The notes under the pieces: model-generated
What the model saw: only the letters and a program-made list of their open reading frames with translations
What the model was told of the DNA's origin: nothing
Databases searched by the model: none
From: Burkholderiales bacterium
GTDB lineage: Bacteria; Pseudomonadota; Gammaproteobacteria; Burkholderiales; Burkholderiaceae_C
Direction: 5' to 3'
Length of the DNA stretch: 64,000 nt
Assembly: GCA_025350145.1 (NCBI GenBank)
Contig: JANXYH010000104.1
Span: 1-64,000 of the forward strand
Shown: positions 41,977 through 53,052 of the stretch, piece by piece
Numbering within the stretch: position 1 is the stretch's first letter
Layout: the number at the start of each line of letters is the position of its first letter
Program-made: the position numbers and the translations under genes

Positions 41977-43218
41977 TCAGCGGTACGGCAGCACCAGCCG
42001 CAGCACGCCGCGCAGCGACACCAGGTTGCCGGGGTTGCCGGTCTCCTCCAGCACGCCGGCCATGCGCCGCAGGATGCCGGCGCTGCGCTGCGCCCGCCAG
42101 ACCAGCAGGTCGATCATCCAGGGGTGCTGGTTGATGCGGTTGGCGCGGGCATACAGGTCAAAGCGCGGTTTGAGCGCCAGCACCGAGGCGGCATAGCCGG
42201 CGCAACACGCCTCGTCGGTGGCTGCGCTGGCCAGCAGGGCTTGCGCCGCCAGGATACCGGTCTCCATCGCCTTGCCTATGCCCTCGCCGGTGAAGGCGTA
42301 GGTGCTGCCGGCGGCTTCGCCCGTGACCAGCAGCCCGGCGCGGCCTAGCCTGGCGCCGTCCAGCCCGCAGCGCAGGGGCGCGCCCTTGAGCGGACCCAGC
42401 CACTGTCCCTGGGCGAGCAAATCGCGGGCATGCGGGTGCACCTGGGTGAAGCTCTCCAGCAGGTGCCGCAGGTTGGTGTCCTGGCCCGGGTCGCGGCCTT
42501 GAACGGTGTCGCCTTGACGCGCGTTTTGCCCGATCGCCAGGCCAACGCCGATGTTGAACACGCCGTCGCGGCAGGGAAAGATCCAGCCGTAGCCGCGCCC
42601 CAGCCGCTTGTGCCAGACCACCTCCAGCGCCTTGATCTTGCCGACCAGGCCCGGCGCATGGACATAGCCGCGGGCGGCCATGCCGCTGGCGCTTTGGCGC
42701 TGGCACATGCCGGTGGCGATCAGTGCCGACGGCAACGCGCCGGTGGCCAGCACCACCCAACGGGCCTGGATGTCGTGGCTGCCGCTGGCCGACTTCAGGC
42801 GCGCACCGACCACCCGGCCGGCGCCGTCTTCGATCACCGACTCCAGCCGCAGCGGCGCCAAAAAGCGGGCGCCGGCGCGCTCGGCGGCGCGCTTGAGGAT
42901 GTCGTCAAGCTGCTTGCGCGGCAGCACCGCCAACTGCCCGGGCACGTCGACCCGGCCACCGCGCGGCGCGACACAGCCGACCGTGGCCACCACCTCGGCC
43001 TGGGCCATCACCTCGGCATGCACGCCCAGGCGCTGCAGCGCGTGGTGGGCGTCGGGGATCAGTCCGTCGCCGCAAATCTTGTCGCGCGGAAAGGCCTGCG
43101 CATCGACCAGCACCACGTCCACGCCCTGGTGCGCCAGCCACTGGGCGCAGGCACTGCCGGCCGGACCGGCGCCCACGACCAGTACCTCACAGCGGGCGGG
43201 CAGGGCAGTCTCGGGCAT
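41977..43218 (-). CDS. Geranylgeranyl-reductase-family FAD-dependent oxidoreductase
   Basis: 413 residues from ATG 43218. Dinucleotide-binding VLVVGAGPAGSACAQWLA at the N-terminus, then FPRDKICGDGL, the motif of the GGR family that reduces isoprenoid or aromatic double bonds, and GRGYGWIFPCRDGVFNIGVGLA. GLLVTGEAAGSTYAFTGEGIGKAMETG is the second FAD site. The track adds 61 N-terminal residues that are probably non-coding. The exact substrate is unknown. It is divergent from the VOC gene with about 200 bases between. Confidence 0.85.
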   Translation of the reverse strand: MPETALPARCEVLVVGAGPAGSACAQWLAHQGVDVVLVDAQAFPRDKICGDGLIPDAHHALQRLGVHAEVMAQAEVVATVGCVAPRGGRVDVPGQLAVLPRKQLDDILKRAAERAGARFLAPLRLESVIEDGAGRVVGARLKSASGSHDIQARWVVLATGALPSALIATGMCQRQSASGMAARGYVHAPGLVGKIKALEVVWHKRLGRGYGWIFPCRDGVFNIGVGLAIGQNARQGDTVQGRDPGQDTNLRHLLESFTQVHPHARDLLAQGQWLGPLKGAPLRCGLDGARLGRAGLLVTGEAAGSTYAFTGEGIGKAMETGILAAQALLASAATDEACCAGYAASVLALKPRFDLYARANRINQHPWMIDLLVWRAQRSAGILRRMAGVLEETGNPGNLVSLRGVLRLVLPYR

Positions 43219-43415
43219 GGGCGCAGGCAATCCGGGGTGGACAAGGGGGCGGGATTGTAGGCAGCGACGCAGGCGGCATAAGATGAAAACCCCAGCCCGC
43301 TGGGGTGCACCGGGCGGTCCCTCTGGCCGCCACTTGTGGCCAGTTACCCAGCCCCATCCGGCACCAAACCGGGCTTGCCCCGCAGCCGCCAACCCGCTCA
43401 AGAAAGTCCGCCGCC

Positions 43416-43796
43416 ATGATCGACGCCATGAACCACTTCACCATCGTCGCCGAGGACCGCGACGCCACCCTGGGCTACTACTGCGGGCTGCTCGGCCTGC
43501 GCGAGGGCTACCGCCCCGACCTGGGCTTTCCCGGCGCTTGGCTTTACCCGCAGGGCAGCGAGCAGGCGGTGCTGCACATCATCTTCGGCCGGCCGTTGCC
43601 GGCCAGCCGCACCGGCGTGATCGACCACCTGGCGTTCACCGCCAAGGGCCTGCCCGATGTCAAGGCCAGGTTCGACGCCGCCGGCCTGGACTACAACCTC
43701 GGCCAGCAGATTGGCTCGGGCACCTGGCAGTTGTTCAGCGTCGACCCCAATGGCGCCAAGGTCGAGCTGGATTTCTCGGCGGCCGAGCGTCTGTGA
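43416..43796 (+). CDS. VOC-family protein, glyoxalase-like
   Basis: A 126-residue single module with MNHFTIVAEDRDATLGYYCGLLGLREGYRP, then LHIIFGRPLP and TGVIDHLAFTAKGL, and C-terminal WQLFSVDPNGAKVELDF with the metal-binding glutamate. It is the short single-domain form, which functions as a dimer. The ATG at 43416 is used. The acyl-CoA ligase follows after 11 bases, so the pair probably share a pathway, for example aromatic or lactone breakdown. That is inference. Confidence 0.82.
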   Translation: MIDAMNHFTIVAEDRDATLGYYCGLLGLREGYRPDLGFPGAWLYPQGSEQAVLHIIFGRPLPASRTGVIDHLAFTAKGLPDVKARFDAAGLDYNLGQQIGSGTWQLFSVDPNGAKVELDFSAAERL

Positions 43797-43807
43797 GCGG
43801 TGCGGAC

Positions 43808-45401
43808 ATGACTTCAACTTCACTGCCCGCAAGCGGCCTGAGCCTGGCCGAGCCCGGTGCCGGCGTGCCGGCTTTTCGCACCCAATCCGAGATGCTGGCC
43901 GAGCACGCGGCGCGGCAGCCCGGCCGTGTCGCGGTCCAGGTCGGCGATGAGCGGCTCGACTACCAAGGCCTGAACGCCCTGGCCGACCGGGTCGCTGCCG
44001 CGCTGCAACGCGACGGGCTCAAGCCGACCGAGAGCTTGGCGGTGTGCGCCGGCTCGTCGATTGCCTACCTGGGCGTATTTCTCGGCGGCCTGCGCGCCGG
44101 GGTGGCGGTGGCGCCACTGGCGCCGAGTTCGACGCCGGCGCAACTGGCCGACATGGTCAGCGATGCCGGCGCGCAGCACTTCTTCATCGACAGCGCCGTG
44201 GCCCAGGCGCTGGCCGCGGGCGGGGTGTCGCTGCCGGCGCAACTGCGCTGCATCGCCCTGGACGAGGTCGCCGCGGGCGCCATGCCGCTGTCGGCCTGGC
44301 TGGCGCCGGCCCAGACCCGGCCTGCGCCGGTCGAGATCGACCCGGAATGGCCGTTCAACATCATCTATTCCAGCGGCACCACCGGCACGCCCAAGGGCAT
44401 CGTGCAGTCGCATGCGATGCGTTGGGGCCATGTCGCGCGGGCGGCCACGTTCGGCTACGACAGCGCCTGCAGCACCCTGATCGCCACCCCGCTGTACTCC
44501 AACACCTCGCTGGTGGCGGTGTTCCCGACCTTGGCCGGCGGCGGCCGGCTGGTGTTGATGGCCAAGTTCGACGTCGCCGCCTACCTGGCCATCGCCGAAC
44601 GCGAGCGCATCAGCCACACCATGCTGGTGCCGGTGCAGTACCAGCGGCTGATGGCCCATCCCGAGTTCGACCGCTTCGACCTCTCGGCCTTTCGCTTCAA
44701 GCTCTGCACCAGCGCGCCCTTCCAGGCTGCGCTCAAGGCCGACATCGTGGCGCGCTGGCCGGGGGCGCTGCTGGAGTTCTACGGCATGACCGAGGGTGGC
44801 GGCACCTGCATCCTGGCCGCGCATGAGTTTGCCGACAAATTGCACACCGTCGGCCGGCCCGCCGAGGGCCACGACATCCGTTTGATCGACGAGGCTGGCC
44901 AGGAGGTGGCGCCCGGTGTCGCGGGCGAGGTGGTGGGCCGCTCGGGCGCGATGATGAACGGCTACCACCGCCAGCCCGAGAAGACCGCCGAGTCGGCGTG
45001 GTACGACGCACTCGGCCAGCGCTTCCAGCGCACCGGCGACATGGGGGTGTTCGACGCCGACGGCTTCCTGACCCTGATGGACCGCAAGAAGGACATGATC
45101 ATCAGCGGCGGCTTCAACATCTACCCCAGCGACCTGGAGGCGGTGCTGTGCCAGCACCCCGCCGTGGCCGAGGCAGCCGTGGTCGGCGTGCCCTCGGCCA
45201 CCTGGGGCGAGACGCCGGTGGCCTACGTGGTCCTGCGCGCGGATGCGCTGGATTCGGCCGCCAGCATCCGCGAGTCGGTCAATGCCGGTCTGGGCAAGAC
45301 CCAGCGCCTGGCCGACCTGCAACTGATAGACGCCCTGCCGCGCAGCGCCATCGGCAAGGTGCTCAAGCGCGACCTGCGCGAGCGCCATGCGGCCAGGCGC
45401 G

Positions 45402-45409
<8 letters not shown>
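43808..45409 (+). CDS. Class I adenylate-forming acyl-CoA ligase (AMP-binding)
   Basis: Converts a carboxylic acid with ATP and CoA into an acyl-CoA. The P-loop is IIYSSGTTGTPKG and the A5 motif is EFYGMTEGG. TGDMGVFDADGFLTLMDRKKDMIISGGFNIYPSDLEAVL forms the hinge, and the catalytic lysine is in SAIGKVLKRDL. The start is ATG 43808; the track's 909-residue frame adds 376 residues of shadow over the flavoprotein and VOC gene. 533 residues is normal. The acid is unknown. Its 3' end overlaps the histidine kinase gene. Confidence 0.9.
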
Positions 45410-47378
<1,969 letters not shown>

Positions 47379-47459
47379 CCGTCAACCGCGGGTTACGCAC
47401 CGTCAAGTGGCCAGCACGCCTGCGCACGCCCACCCGTGCCGCCGCCGCAGCCGGCGCAT

Positions 47460-48143
47460 TCAGTGCGGGTCCGCGAACCCCAGAAACACCGCCGCCTCGT
47501 CGACCGACTTGCGCTGCGAGACCACCGCATTGGCCGGAAAACCGTCGTCCGGCCAGCCCATCGCCACGCAGGTCTGGATCACCTGGTCGTCGGGGATGCC
47601 GGCCTCAGTGCGGACCACCGGCGACTGCATGATCCCCTGGCTGTTGATGACGCAGCCCAGGCCGCGCGACCAGGCGGCGTTGACCAGGCAGTTGACGACG
47701 CCGCCGCAGTCGAACGGGGCGATGTCGCTGCCGTGCAGCACCCGGTCGTAGGTGACGACGATGGACAGCGGCGCGTCGAACTGGCGAAAGCCGCGCATCA
47801 CCCAGTCCTGGCGCGCAGCCGCGTCATGGCGGGCGATGCCCATCGCCGCAAACAACTGCTTGGCGATGCCGATCTGGCGCTCGCGGTGCGGGCCCTCGTA
47901 ACCCGGCCCCATGCGGAATTCGCGCGAGTGCGGCACACCGGCCAGGTTGCGCTCGACATTGCCCTGGCGGATGCGGTCGAGCACTGCGCCGGTGACGACA
48001 TAGAAGTTCCAGGGCTGGGTGTTGAGCGAGGTCGGGGCGCGCAGCGCCAGGGCCAGAACTTCGCGCACCAGGGCCTGCGGCACGGGCTTGTCAAGGTAGC
48101 CGCGGATGCTGCGGCGCTGGCGAATGACTTGGTCAAATTCCAC
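47460..48143 (-). CDS. Nitroreductase-family FMN oxidoreductase
   Basis: 227 residues starting at GTG 48143. FMN contacts: FDQVIRQRRSIRGYLDKPV (Arg-Arg-Ser), LRAPTSLNTQPWNFYVV, and a C-terminal GWPDD region with the QRKSVDEAAVFLGF end. Family members reduce nitro groups, quinones or enones with NAD(P)H. Its physiological role is not evident. It is divergent from the catabolic operon. Confidence 0.88.
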   Translation of the reverse strand: MEFDQVIRQRRSIRGYLDKPVPQALVREVLALALRAPTSLNTQPWNFYVVTGAVLDRIRQGNVERNLAGVPHSREFRMGPGYEGPHRERQIGIAKQLFAAMGIARHDAAARQDWVMRGFRQFDAPLSIVVTYDRVLHGSDIAPFDCGGVVNCLVNAAWSRGLGCVINSQGIMQSPVVRTEAGIPDDQVIQTCVAMGWPDDGFPANAVVSQRKSVDEAAVFLGFADPH

Positions 48144-48456
48144 GGGCTTGGACCTGTTCGGTGGGTGGGTAGACAGAGGCGGGCGGCAGCGCCAGCGGTT
48201 TAAGCCCGGCGCCTGGCTCGCCCGGATTGTCGGACCCGGCCCCAGCGCATTGACAATTCCTGGACCGCATGAAGACCCAGCGCCAACCCCAGGACCGGCC
48301 GGCCAGCGCCCGCGCCACGCGCCGCGAATGGATCGCCCTGGCGGTGCTGATCTCGTGGCGCGGCCGCTGCGCCGGCCGGCCGGCCGTTGGTGGCAGGTGA
48401 GCGGTTGGGCTCGATCAGGTCAGGGTTAGCCCTGGGCGGAGTCGGCCGCCAGGGAC
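48144..48456. other. Intergenic region between the nitroreductase and the catabolic operon
   Basis: About 310 bases ahead of the operon promoter. It contains one possible gene remnant (separate entry) and is otherwise without features I can support. Confidence 0.4.
48269..48400 (+). pseudogene. Possible truncated MFS transporter start
   Basis: A 43-residue frame, MKTQRQPQDRPASARATRREWIALAVLIS, then Arg/Gly-rich sequence to a stop. RREW-IALAVL is the way many DHA2-type MFS drug exporters begin, but the first helix breaks off after LIS. It reads like the leftover 5' end of a deleted exporter gene. Only a short match supports this. Confidence 0.3.
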
Positions 48457-48486
48457 TTGCGAGGCCTGCCGGTCCTTGCCTATGAT
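48457..48486 (+). promoter_or_regulatory. Sigma-70 type promoter of the 12-gene operon
   Basis: TTGCGA (48457) and TATGAT (48481) separated by 18 bases, with a transcription start expected near 48493, 72 bases before the first ATG. The spacing and hexamers are reasonable for a regulated promoter. Confidence 0.6.
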
Positions 48487-48501
48487 GCCCGCTTGAACTG
48501 G

Positions 48502-48519
48502 ATGAGACAGGCGTCTCAT
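48502..48519 (+). promoter_or_regulatory. Probable repressor operator
   Basis: ATGAGACAGGCGTCTCAT has perfect 7-bp arms with a 4-base centre, placed at about +10 to +27 from the expected transcription start. That is a classic position for a repressor. The regulator is not in the window. Confidence 0.6.
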
Positions 48520-48564
48520 TCGTGTCGCAAACAACCCACCTGTCGCCAGCCAATTTCGCATCCC

Positions 48565-49359
48565 ATGGGTTTGCACCTGATCGACCGCGTGGCGGTGGAG
48601 GATGAGGGCCAGGGCGACGCTGTACTCTGCCTGCATGGCCTGGGTGGCAGTGGCAACAGCTTCACGCCCTTGCAGCCGGCGCTGGCGCGGCAGCGGGTGC
48701 TGCGGATCGATCTGCCCGGCAGTGCGCGCTCGCAGCGGGTCGAGGGCGGGCTGAGCATCGCGCAGATGGTGGTGGCGGTGCAAACCGTGTGCGCCAGGCT
48801 GGGGGTGCAGCGGGCGCATGTGCTGGCGCATTCGATGGGCTGCATCGTCGCCCAGCACCTGGCGCTGGCGGCGCCGACCCTGGTCCGCAGCCTGGCGCTG
48901 TTCGGCCCGCTGCTGGCCCTGGGCGAGGGCGCCCGCGCGGCCATCCGAGCGCGCGGCGTGAAGGCCCGCAGCGAGGGCGCCCGTGGCATGCACGAGATCG
49001 CGCTGGCGCTGCTGGACAGCGCGCTGTCGGCCCACACCCGGCAGCACAACCCGTTGGCGCTGGCCCTGGTGCGCGAGAGCCTGATGCGCCAGGACGGGGT
49101 CCACTACGCCCGCAGTTGCGACGCGCTGGCCGATGCCGAGCCGGCAGCGGTTGAGCGCATCGTCGCCCCGGTGCTGCTGGTCACGGGCGACGAGGACGGC
49201 GTGGCGCCACCCCAGGCGGTGCGCAGCCTGGCTGAGAAGCTGCACCACGCGGCCAGCGTGCGGGTGGTGGTGCTGGCGCGCTGCGGCCACTGGGCGCCGG
49301 TCGAGCGGGCCGAGGATTGCCAGCGCGAACTCGGCAACTTCCTGGCTGGCCAGCGCTGA
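48565..49359 (+). CDS. Alpha/beta hydrolase, first gene of the catabolic operon
   Basis: 264 residues from ATG 48565 (MGLHLIDRVAVEDEGQG). Oxyanion region LCLHGLGGSGNSF, nucleophile elbow LAHSMGC, acidic residue VTGDEDGVAPP, and histidine LARCGHWAPVE. It resembles enol-lactone hydrolases and related C-C or ester hydrolases. The track start at 48457 would overlap the promoter and lacks a coding look. Leader: palindrome, then about 45 bases. It probably cleaves an ester or lactone intermediate. Confidence 0.87.
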   Translation: MGLHLIDRVAVEDEGQGDAVLCLHGLGGSGNSFTPLQPALARQRVLRIDLPGSARSQRVEGGLSIAQMVVAVQTVCARLGVQRAHVLAHSMGCIVAQHLALAAPTLVRSLALFGPLLALGEGARAAIRARGVKARSEGARGMHEIALALLDSALSAHTRQHNPLALALVRESLMRQDGVHYARSCDALADAEPAAVERIVAPVLLVTGDEDGVAPPQAVRSLAEKLHHAASVRVVVLARCGHWAPVERAEDCQRELGNFLAGQR

Positions 49360-49404
49360 GCCAGCCCGGCCAGCCACCCCGTCAGCATCCACCAAGGCAG
49401 CGCG

Positions 49405-50694
49405 ATGGCAGACGTCCACTTCAGCAACGTGCGCATCTTCGACGGCGGCGGCGAGGCGCCGTTCAGCGGCGATGTCCTGGTCCAGGGCAATCTGATCACG
49501 CGGGTGGTCAAGACCGGCCACGGCCAGCGCCTGCCGGCGGTGATGGGGGCGCAGTTGATCGACGGCGCGGGCGCCTTCCTGATGCCCGGCATGGTCGAGG
49601 CCCACACCCATTTTTCATGGAACGACCAGCCCAGTCTGGATGCGATCCAGCGCATGCCGCCCGAGGAACACATCCTGTGGTGCGCCGAGGTGGCCGAGCG
49701 CTATCTCGACATGGGCTGGACCAGTTGCGTCGGCGCGGCTGCCGCCAAGCCGCGGCTGGACGTGGTGATCCGCAACGCGATCAACGACGGCACGATTCGC
49801 GGCCCGCGCTTCCTCGCTGCCGGCCAGGAAATCACCGTTCCCGGTGGGCTGGGTGACACCACCCAGCCGCACCTGCCGCAGCCCGAATTTGCCTTCGGCG
49901 CGGTGGTCAGCGGCAACGACGAGATGCGCCGTGCGGTGCGGATGATGGCCAAGTACGGCGTCGACACGGTCAAGATCAACCTCTCTGGCGAGTCGATCAC
50001 GGGCATGCCCAGCGAGATGAGCCAGTTCACGGTCGACGAGATCAGCACCTGCGTTCAGGAGGCCCACGCCTGGGGCAAGCGGGTGGCGGCGCATGCGCGC
50101 TCATGCTGGGCGGTCAAGCAGTGCGTGAGCCAGGGCATCGAGGTCATCTACCACGCCAGCTACACCGACACCGAGGCGCTGGACATGCTCGAGGCCAACA
50201 AGCTCAGGCACTTTGTCGCCCCTGGCCTGGCCTGGCTGATCAACACCTGCCACCATGCCAGCCAGTGGGGGTTGACGCCCGAGGTCACGCGCAAGATGGG
50301 CTACCACGCCGAGCTGGACGCGGCATTGCAGAGCATGCAAGCGATGCGCCGGCGCGGCATCCGCATCCTGCCCGGCGGCGACTACGGCTTTGCCTGGACA
50401 CCGCACGGCAGCAACGCCAAGGACCTGGAGTACTTCGTCAAGCAGGTCGGCATGAGCAGCATGGAAGCGCTGCTCTCGGCCACCGCCTGGGGCGCGCCGA
50501 TGATGAAGCTGGGCAAGCAACTGGGCTACATCCGCGAGGGCTGCCTGGCCGACATCCTGCTGGTCGACGGTGATCCGCTGGCCGACGTCCGCGTCTTGCA
50601 GGACAAGTCTCGCATCCTGGCGGTGATGAAGGACGGCGAATTCCACCGCGCGCCGCCGCTGCGGGTGGCGCGCAGCACGCGCTGGGCGGCGTGA
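49405..50694 (+). CDS. Amidohydrolase-superfamily protein, copy A
   Basis: A metal-dependent amidohydrolase (imidazolonepropionase/prolidase-like group): composite beta sandwich (FSNVRIFDGGGEAPFSGDVLVQG), metal motif VEAHTHFSWND, later HARSCW and IEVIYHASYTD, PGGDYGFAWTPHG with an aspartate/histidine, and the closing LVDGDPLADVRVLQD strand. It hydrolyses an amide, cyclic amide or peptide bond. It has no signal peptide. AAGG before the ATG. It is closely similar to the next gene. Confidence 0.88.
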   Translation: MADVHFSNVRIFDGGGEAPFSGDVLVQGNLITRVVKTGHGQRLPAVMGAQLIDGAGAFLMPGMVEAHTHFSWNDQPSLDAIQRMPPEEHILWCAEVAERYLDMGWTSCVGAAAAKPRLDVVIRNAINDGTIRGPRFLAAGQEITVPGGLGDTTQPHLPQPEFAFGAVVSGNDEMRRAVRMMAKYGVDTVKINLSGESITGMPSEMSQFTVDEISTCVQEAHAWGKRVAAHARSCWAVKQCVSQGIEVIYHASYTDTEALDMLEANKLRHFVAPGLAWLINTCHHASQWGLTPEVTRKMGYHAELDAALQSMQAMRRRGIRILPGGDYGFAWTPHGSNAKDLEYFVKQVGMSSMEALLSATAWGAPMMKLGKQLGYIREGCLADILLVDGDPLADVRVLQDKSRILAVMKDGEFHRAPPLRVARSTRWAA

Positions 50695-50718
50695 TCGCCC
50701 TGGCCTGAGGAGAACGCG

Positions 50719-52074
50719 ATGAGCGACACCCTGTTCACCAATGTGCGCATCCTCGACGGCAGCGGCGAGCCGCCCTACAGCGGCAGCGTCTTGGTCAGTG
50801 GCCAGCGCATCCGCCAGGTCGGACGCAGCGCGGCCGCCATCTCGACATCGTTCGCGGCCACGCCGGCCAGCGTGATCGACGGCGCCGGCGCCACCCTGAT
50901 GCCGGGCATGTGCGAGGCCCACACCCATTTTTCCTGGAACGACGCGCCCACCCTGGCGGCGATCCAGGCGATGCCGCTGGAAGAGCATGTGCTGTGGTGC
51001 GCAAAGGTTGCCAAGCGCTATCTGGAGGCCGGCTGGACGAGTTGCGTAGGCGCGGCCTGCGCCAAGCCGCGGCTGGACGTGGTGATCCGCAATGCCATCA
51101 ACGCCGGCCAGATTGCCGGCCCGCGCTACCTCGCGGCGAGCCAGGAAATCACGGTCGCTGGCGCACTCGGCGACGAGACCCTGCCGCATTTGCCGTTTCC
51201 CGAGTTCAGTTTCGGCGTCAACGTCAGCGGCGCCGAGGAGATGCGCAAGGCGGTGCGCATGTTCCTCAAGTACGGCGTCGATTCGATCAAGCTCAACCTC
51301 TCGGGCGACAACTTCACCCCGCAGTCGCCGGCGCAGACCAATTGGATGACCGATGCCGAGGTCGCGGCGGCGATGGACGAGGTGCGCATGCGCGGCAAGC
51401 GCGGCACGGCGCATGCGCGCTCGGCCGCGAGCGTCAAGCAGGCGCTGCGCCATGGCATCGACGTGATCTACCACGCCAGTTTCAGCGACACCGAGACCCT
51501 GGACATGCTCGAGGCCGCGCGCGACCGGGTCTTCGTCGCGCCGGGCATCGCCATCATCTACGCCATGCTCAACGAGGCCGAGGCCTGGGGCATCAGCCGC
51601 GCCAACGCCACCGACATGGGCTACCAGGTCGAGTGGGAGGCGGCGCTGGATTCGCTGCGGGCGATGCACAAGCGCGGGGTCCGCGTCCTGCCCGGCGGCG
51701 ACTACGGCTTTGCCTTCACGCCGCATTGCAACAACGCCCGCGACCTCGAGTTCTTCGTCAAATACCTGGGCTTCACGCCGATGGAGGCGATCCGCAGCGC
51801 CACCCTGTATGGCGGCCAGATCATGATGCGGGCCAGCGATTTGGGCCTGATCCGCGCCGGCTACCTGGCCGACCTGATGCTGGTCGATGGCGATCCGCTG
51901 GCCAACCTCCACATCCTGCGCGAGCCCAAGCGCATCCTGGCGGTGATGAAGGACGGCGTCTTTGCCAAGGCGCCCAACCACGCCGCTGCCGGCGTCCCGG
52001 GTGGCGTCTACGCCGGCGTCTATGGCGGCCAGGTCGTGCCGACGGCGGCCAACGCCTGGGGCCGGGCCGCATGA
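50719..52074 (+). CDS. Amidohydrolase-superfamily protein, copy B
   Basis: Paralogue of copy A with the same order of motifs: CEAHTHFSWND, WTSCVGAACAKPRLDVVIRNAIN, IDVIYHASFSD, PGGDYGFAFTPH and LVDGDPLANLHIL. It differs in loops (for example WEAALDSLRAMHKRGV and a Gly/Val-rich tail GVPGGVYAGVYGGQ), suggesting a different substrate or a heteromer. TGAGGAG before the ATG. The stop overlaps the LivH start (ATGA). Confidence 0.88.
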   Translation: MSDTLFTNVRILDGSGEPPYSGSVLVSGQRIRQVGRSAAAISTSFAATPASVIDGAGATLMPGMCEAHTHFSWNDAPTLAAIQAMPLEEHVLWCAKVAKRYLEAGWTSCVGAACAKPRLDVVIRNAINAGQIAGPRYLAASQEITVAGALGDETLPHLPFPEFSFGVNVSGAEEMRKAVRMFLKYGVDSIKLNLSGDNFTPQSPAQTNWMTDAEVAAAMDEVRMRGKRGTAHARSAASVKQALRHGIDVIYHASFSDTETLDMLEAARDRVFVAPGIAIIYAMLNEAEAWGISRANATDMGYQVEWEAALDSLRAMHKRGVRVLPGGDYGFAFTPHCNNARDLEFFVKYLGFTPMEAIRSATLYGGQIMMRASDLGLIRAGYLADLMLVDGDPLANLHILREPKRILAVMKDGVFAKAPNHAAAGVPGGVYAGVYGGQVVPTAANAWGRAA

Positions 52075-53021
52075 CGCGCCAGCGGCGCCGGCTGTGGTTG
52101 GCCTTGGCCTTGATCGGCCTGCCGCTGGCCGCGCTGTCGCTGTGGGCGCTGGTCGACAACCCCAGGCTGTATGTCACCACGCTGCTCAACGGGCTGACCC
52201 TGGCGTCGCTGTATTTCATCGTCGCCTCGGGCTTCACCCTGGTGTTCGGGCTGATGCGCAACCTCAACCTGGCCCATGGCTCGCTCTACCTGCTGGGCGC
52301 CTATGTCGGCTGGATGGTCGGCGAGCACACCGGCTCCTGGCTGTTGGCGGTGGCGGCTGGATTCGTCTCGGCCGCCCTGGTCGGGCTGGCGCTGCAGTTG
52401 CTGGTGTTTCGCCAGATGCAGGGCCAGGATCTGCGCCAGACCCTGGTCACGATCGGCATCTCGATCGTGCTCGCCGACCTGATGCTGTGGATCTGGGGAG
52501 CCGAGATTTACACCTTCGATCCGCCACCCTGGATCTACGGTTCAACCACCCTGCCGCTGGTCGAGAAATTTCCCACCTACCGGCTGGCCGTGCTGCTGGG
52601 CGCGGTCGGCATCGGCCTGGCGCTGTGGAGCTTTCTCAACCGCACCCGGGTCGGCATGATGATCCGCGCCGGGGTCGACGACCGGGCGATGCTGGCCGCG
52701 GCCGGTGTCAATGTGCAGTTGGTATTTGCCCTGACCTTTGCGATTGGCGCCGGCCTGGCTGGGCTGGCCGGTGTGGTCGGCGGCTCGGCGCTGAGCGTCT
52801 CGCCGGGCGAGGACACGCGCTACCTGCTCGCCAGCCTGGTGGTGGTGATCGTCGGCGGTATGGGCAGCGTGGTCGGGGCCGCGATCGGCGCGCTGCTGAT
52901 CGGCCTGGCCGAGCAGTTCGGCCTGGCCTATGCGCCGACCTACAGCGTGGTCTTCACCTTCGTCATCATGGTGTTGACGCTGGCCTTCAAGCCGCGCGGC
53001 ATCCTGGGGCAGGCGGCATGA
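52071..53021 (+). CDS. livH: Branched-chain-type ABC permease, LivH
   Basis: A 316-residue polytopic inner-membrane permease, with typical LivH features: GLTLASLYFIVASGFTLVFGLMRNLNLAHGSLYLLGAYVG near the N-terminus and ILASLVVVIVGGMGSVVGAAIGALLIG-type coupling loop toward the C-terminus. It forms a heterodimer with LivM. It starts by ATGA overlap with copy B, so import and hydrolysis are expressed together. Confidence 0.93.
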   Translation: MTRQRRRLWLALALIGLPLAALSLWALVDNPRLYVTTLLNGLTLASLYFIVASGFTLVFGLMRNLNLAHGSLYLLGAYVGWMVGEHTGSWLLAVAAGFVSAALVGLALQLLVFRQMQGQDLRQTLVTIGISIVLADLMLWIWGAEIYTFDPPPWIYGSTTLPLVEKFPTYRLAVLLGAVGIGLALWSFLNRTRVGMMIRAGVDDRAMLAAAGVNVQLVFALTFAIGAGLAGLAGVVGGSALSVSPGEDTRYLLASLVVVIVGGMGSVVGAAIGALLIGLAEQFGLAYAPTYSVVFTFVIMVLTLAFKPRGILGQAA

Positions 53022-53052
53022 GCGCAGCCGGGACCGTGGCGGGGCCGCGCTC

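Noticed and set aside
42680-43807. N-terminal extension of the acyl-CoA ligase frame
   Set aside because: Reads through the flavoprotein and VOC genes in other frames. The ligase family starts at about 43808.
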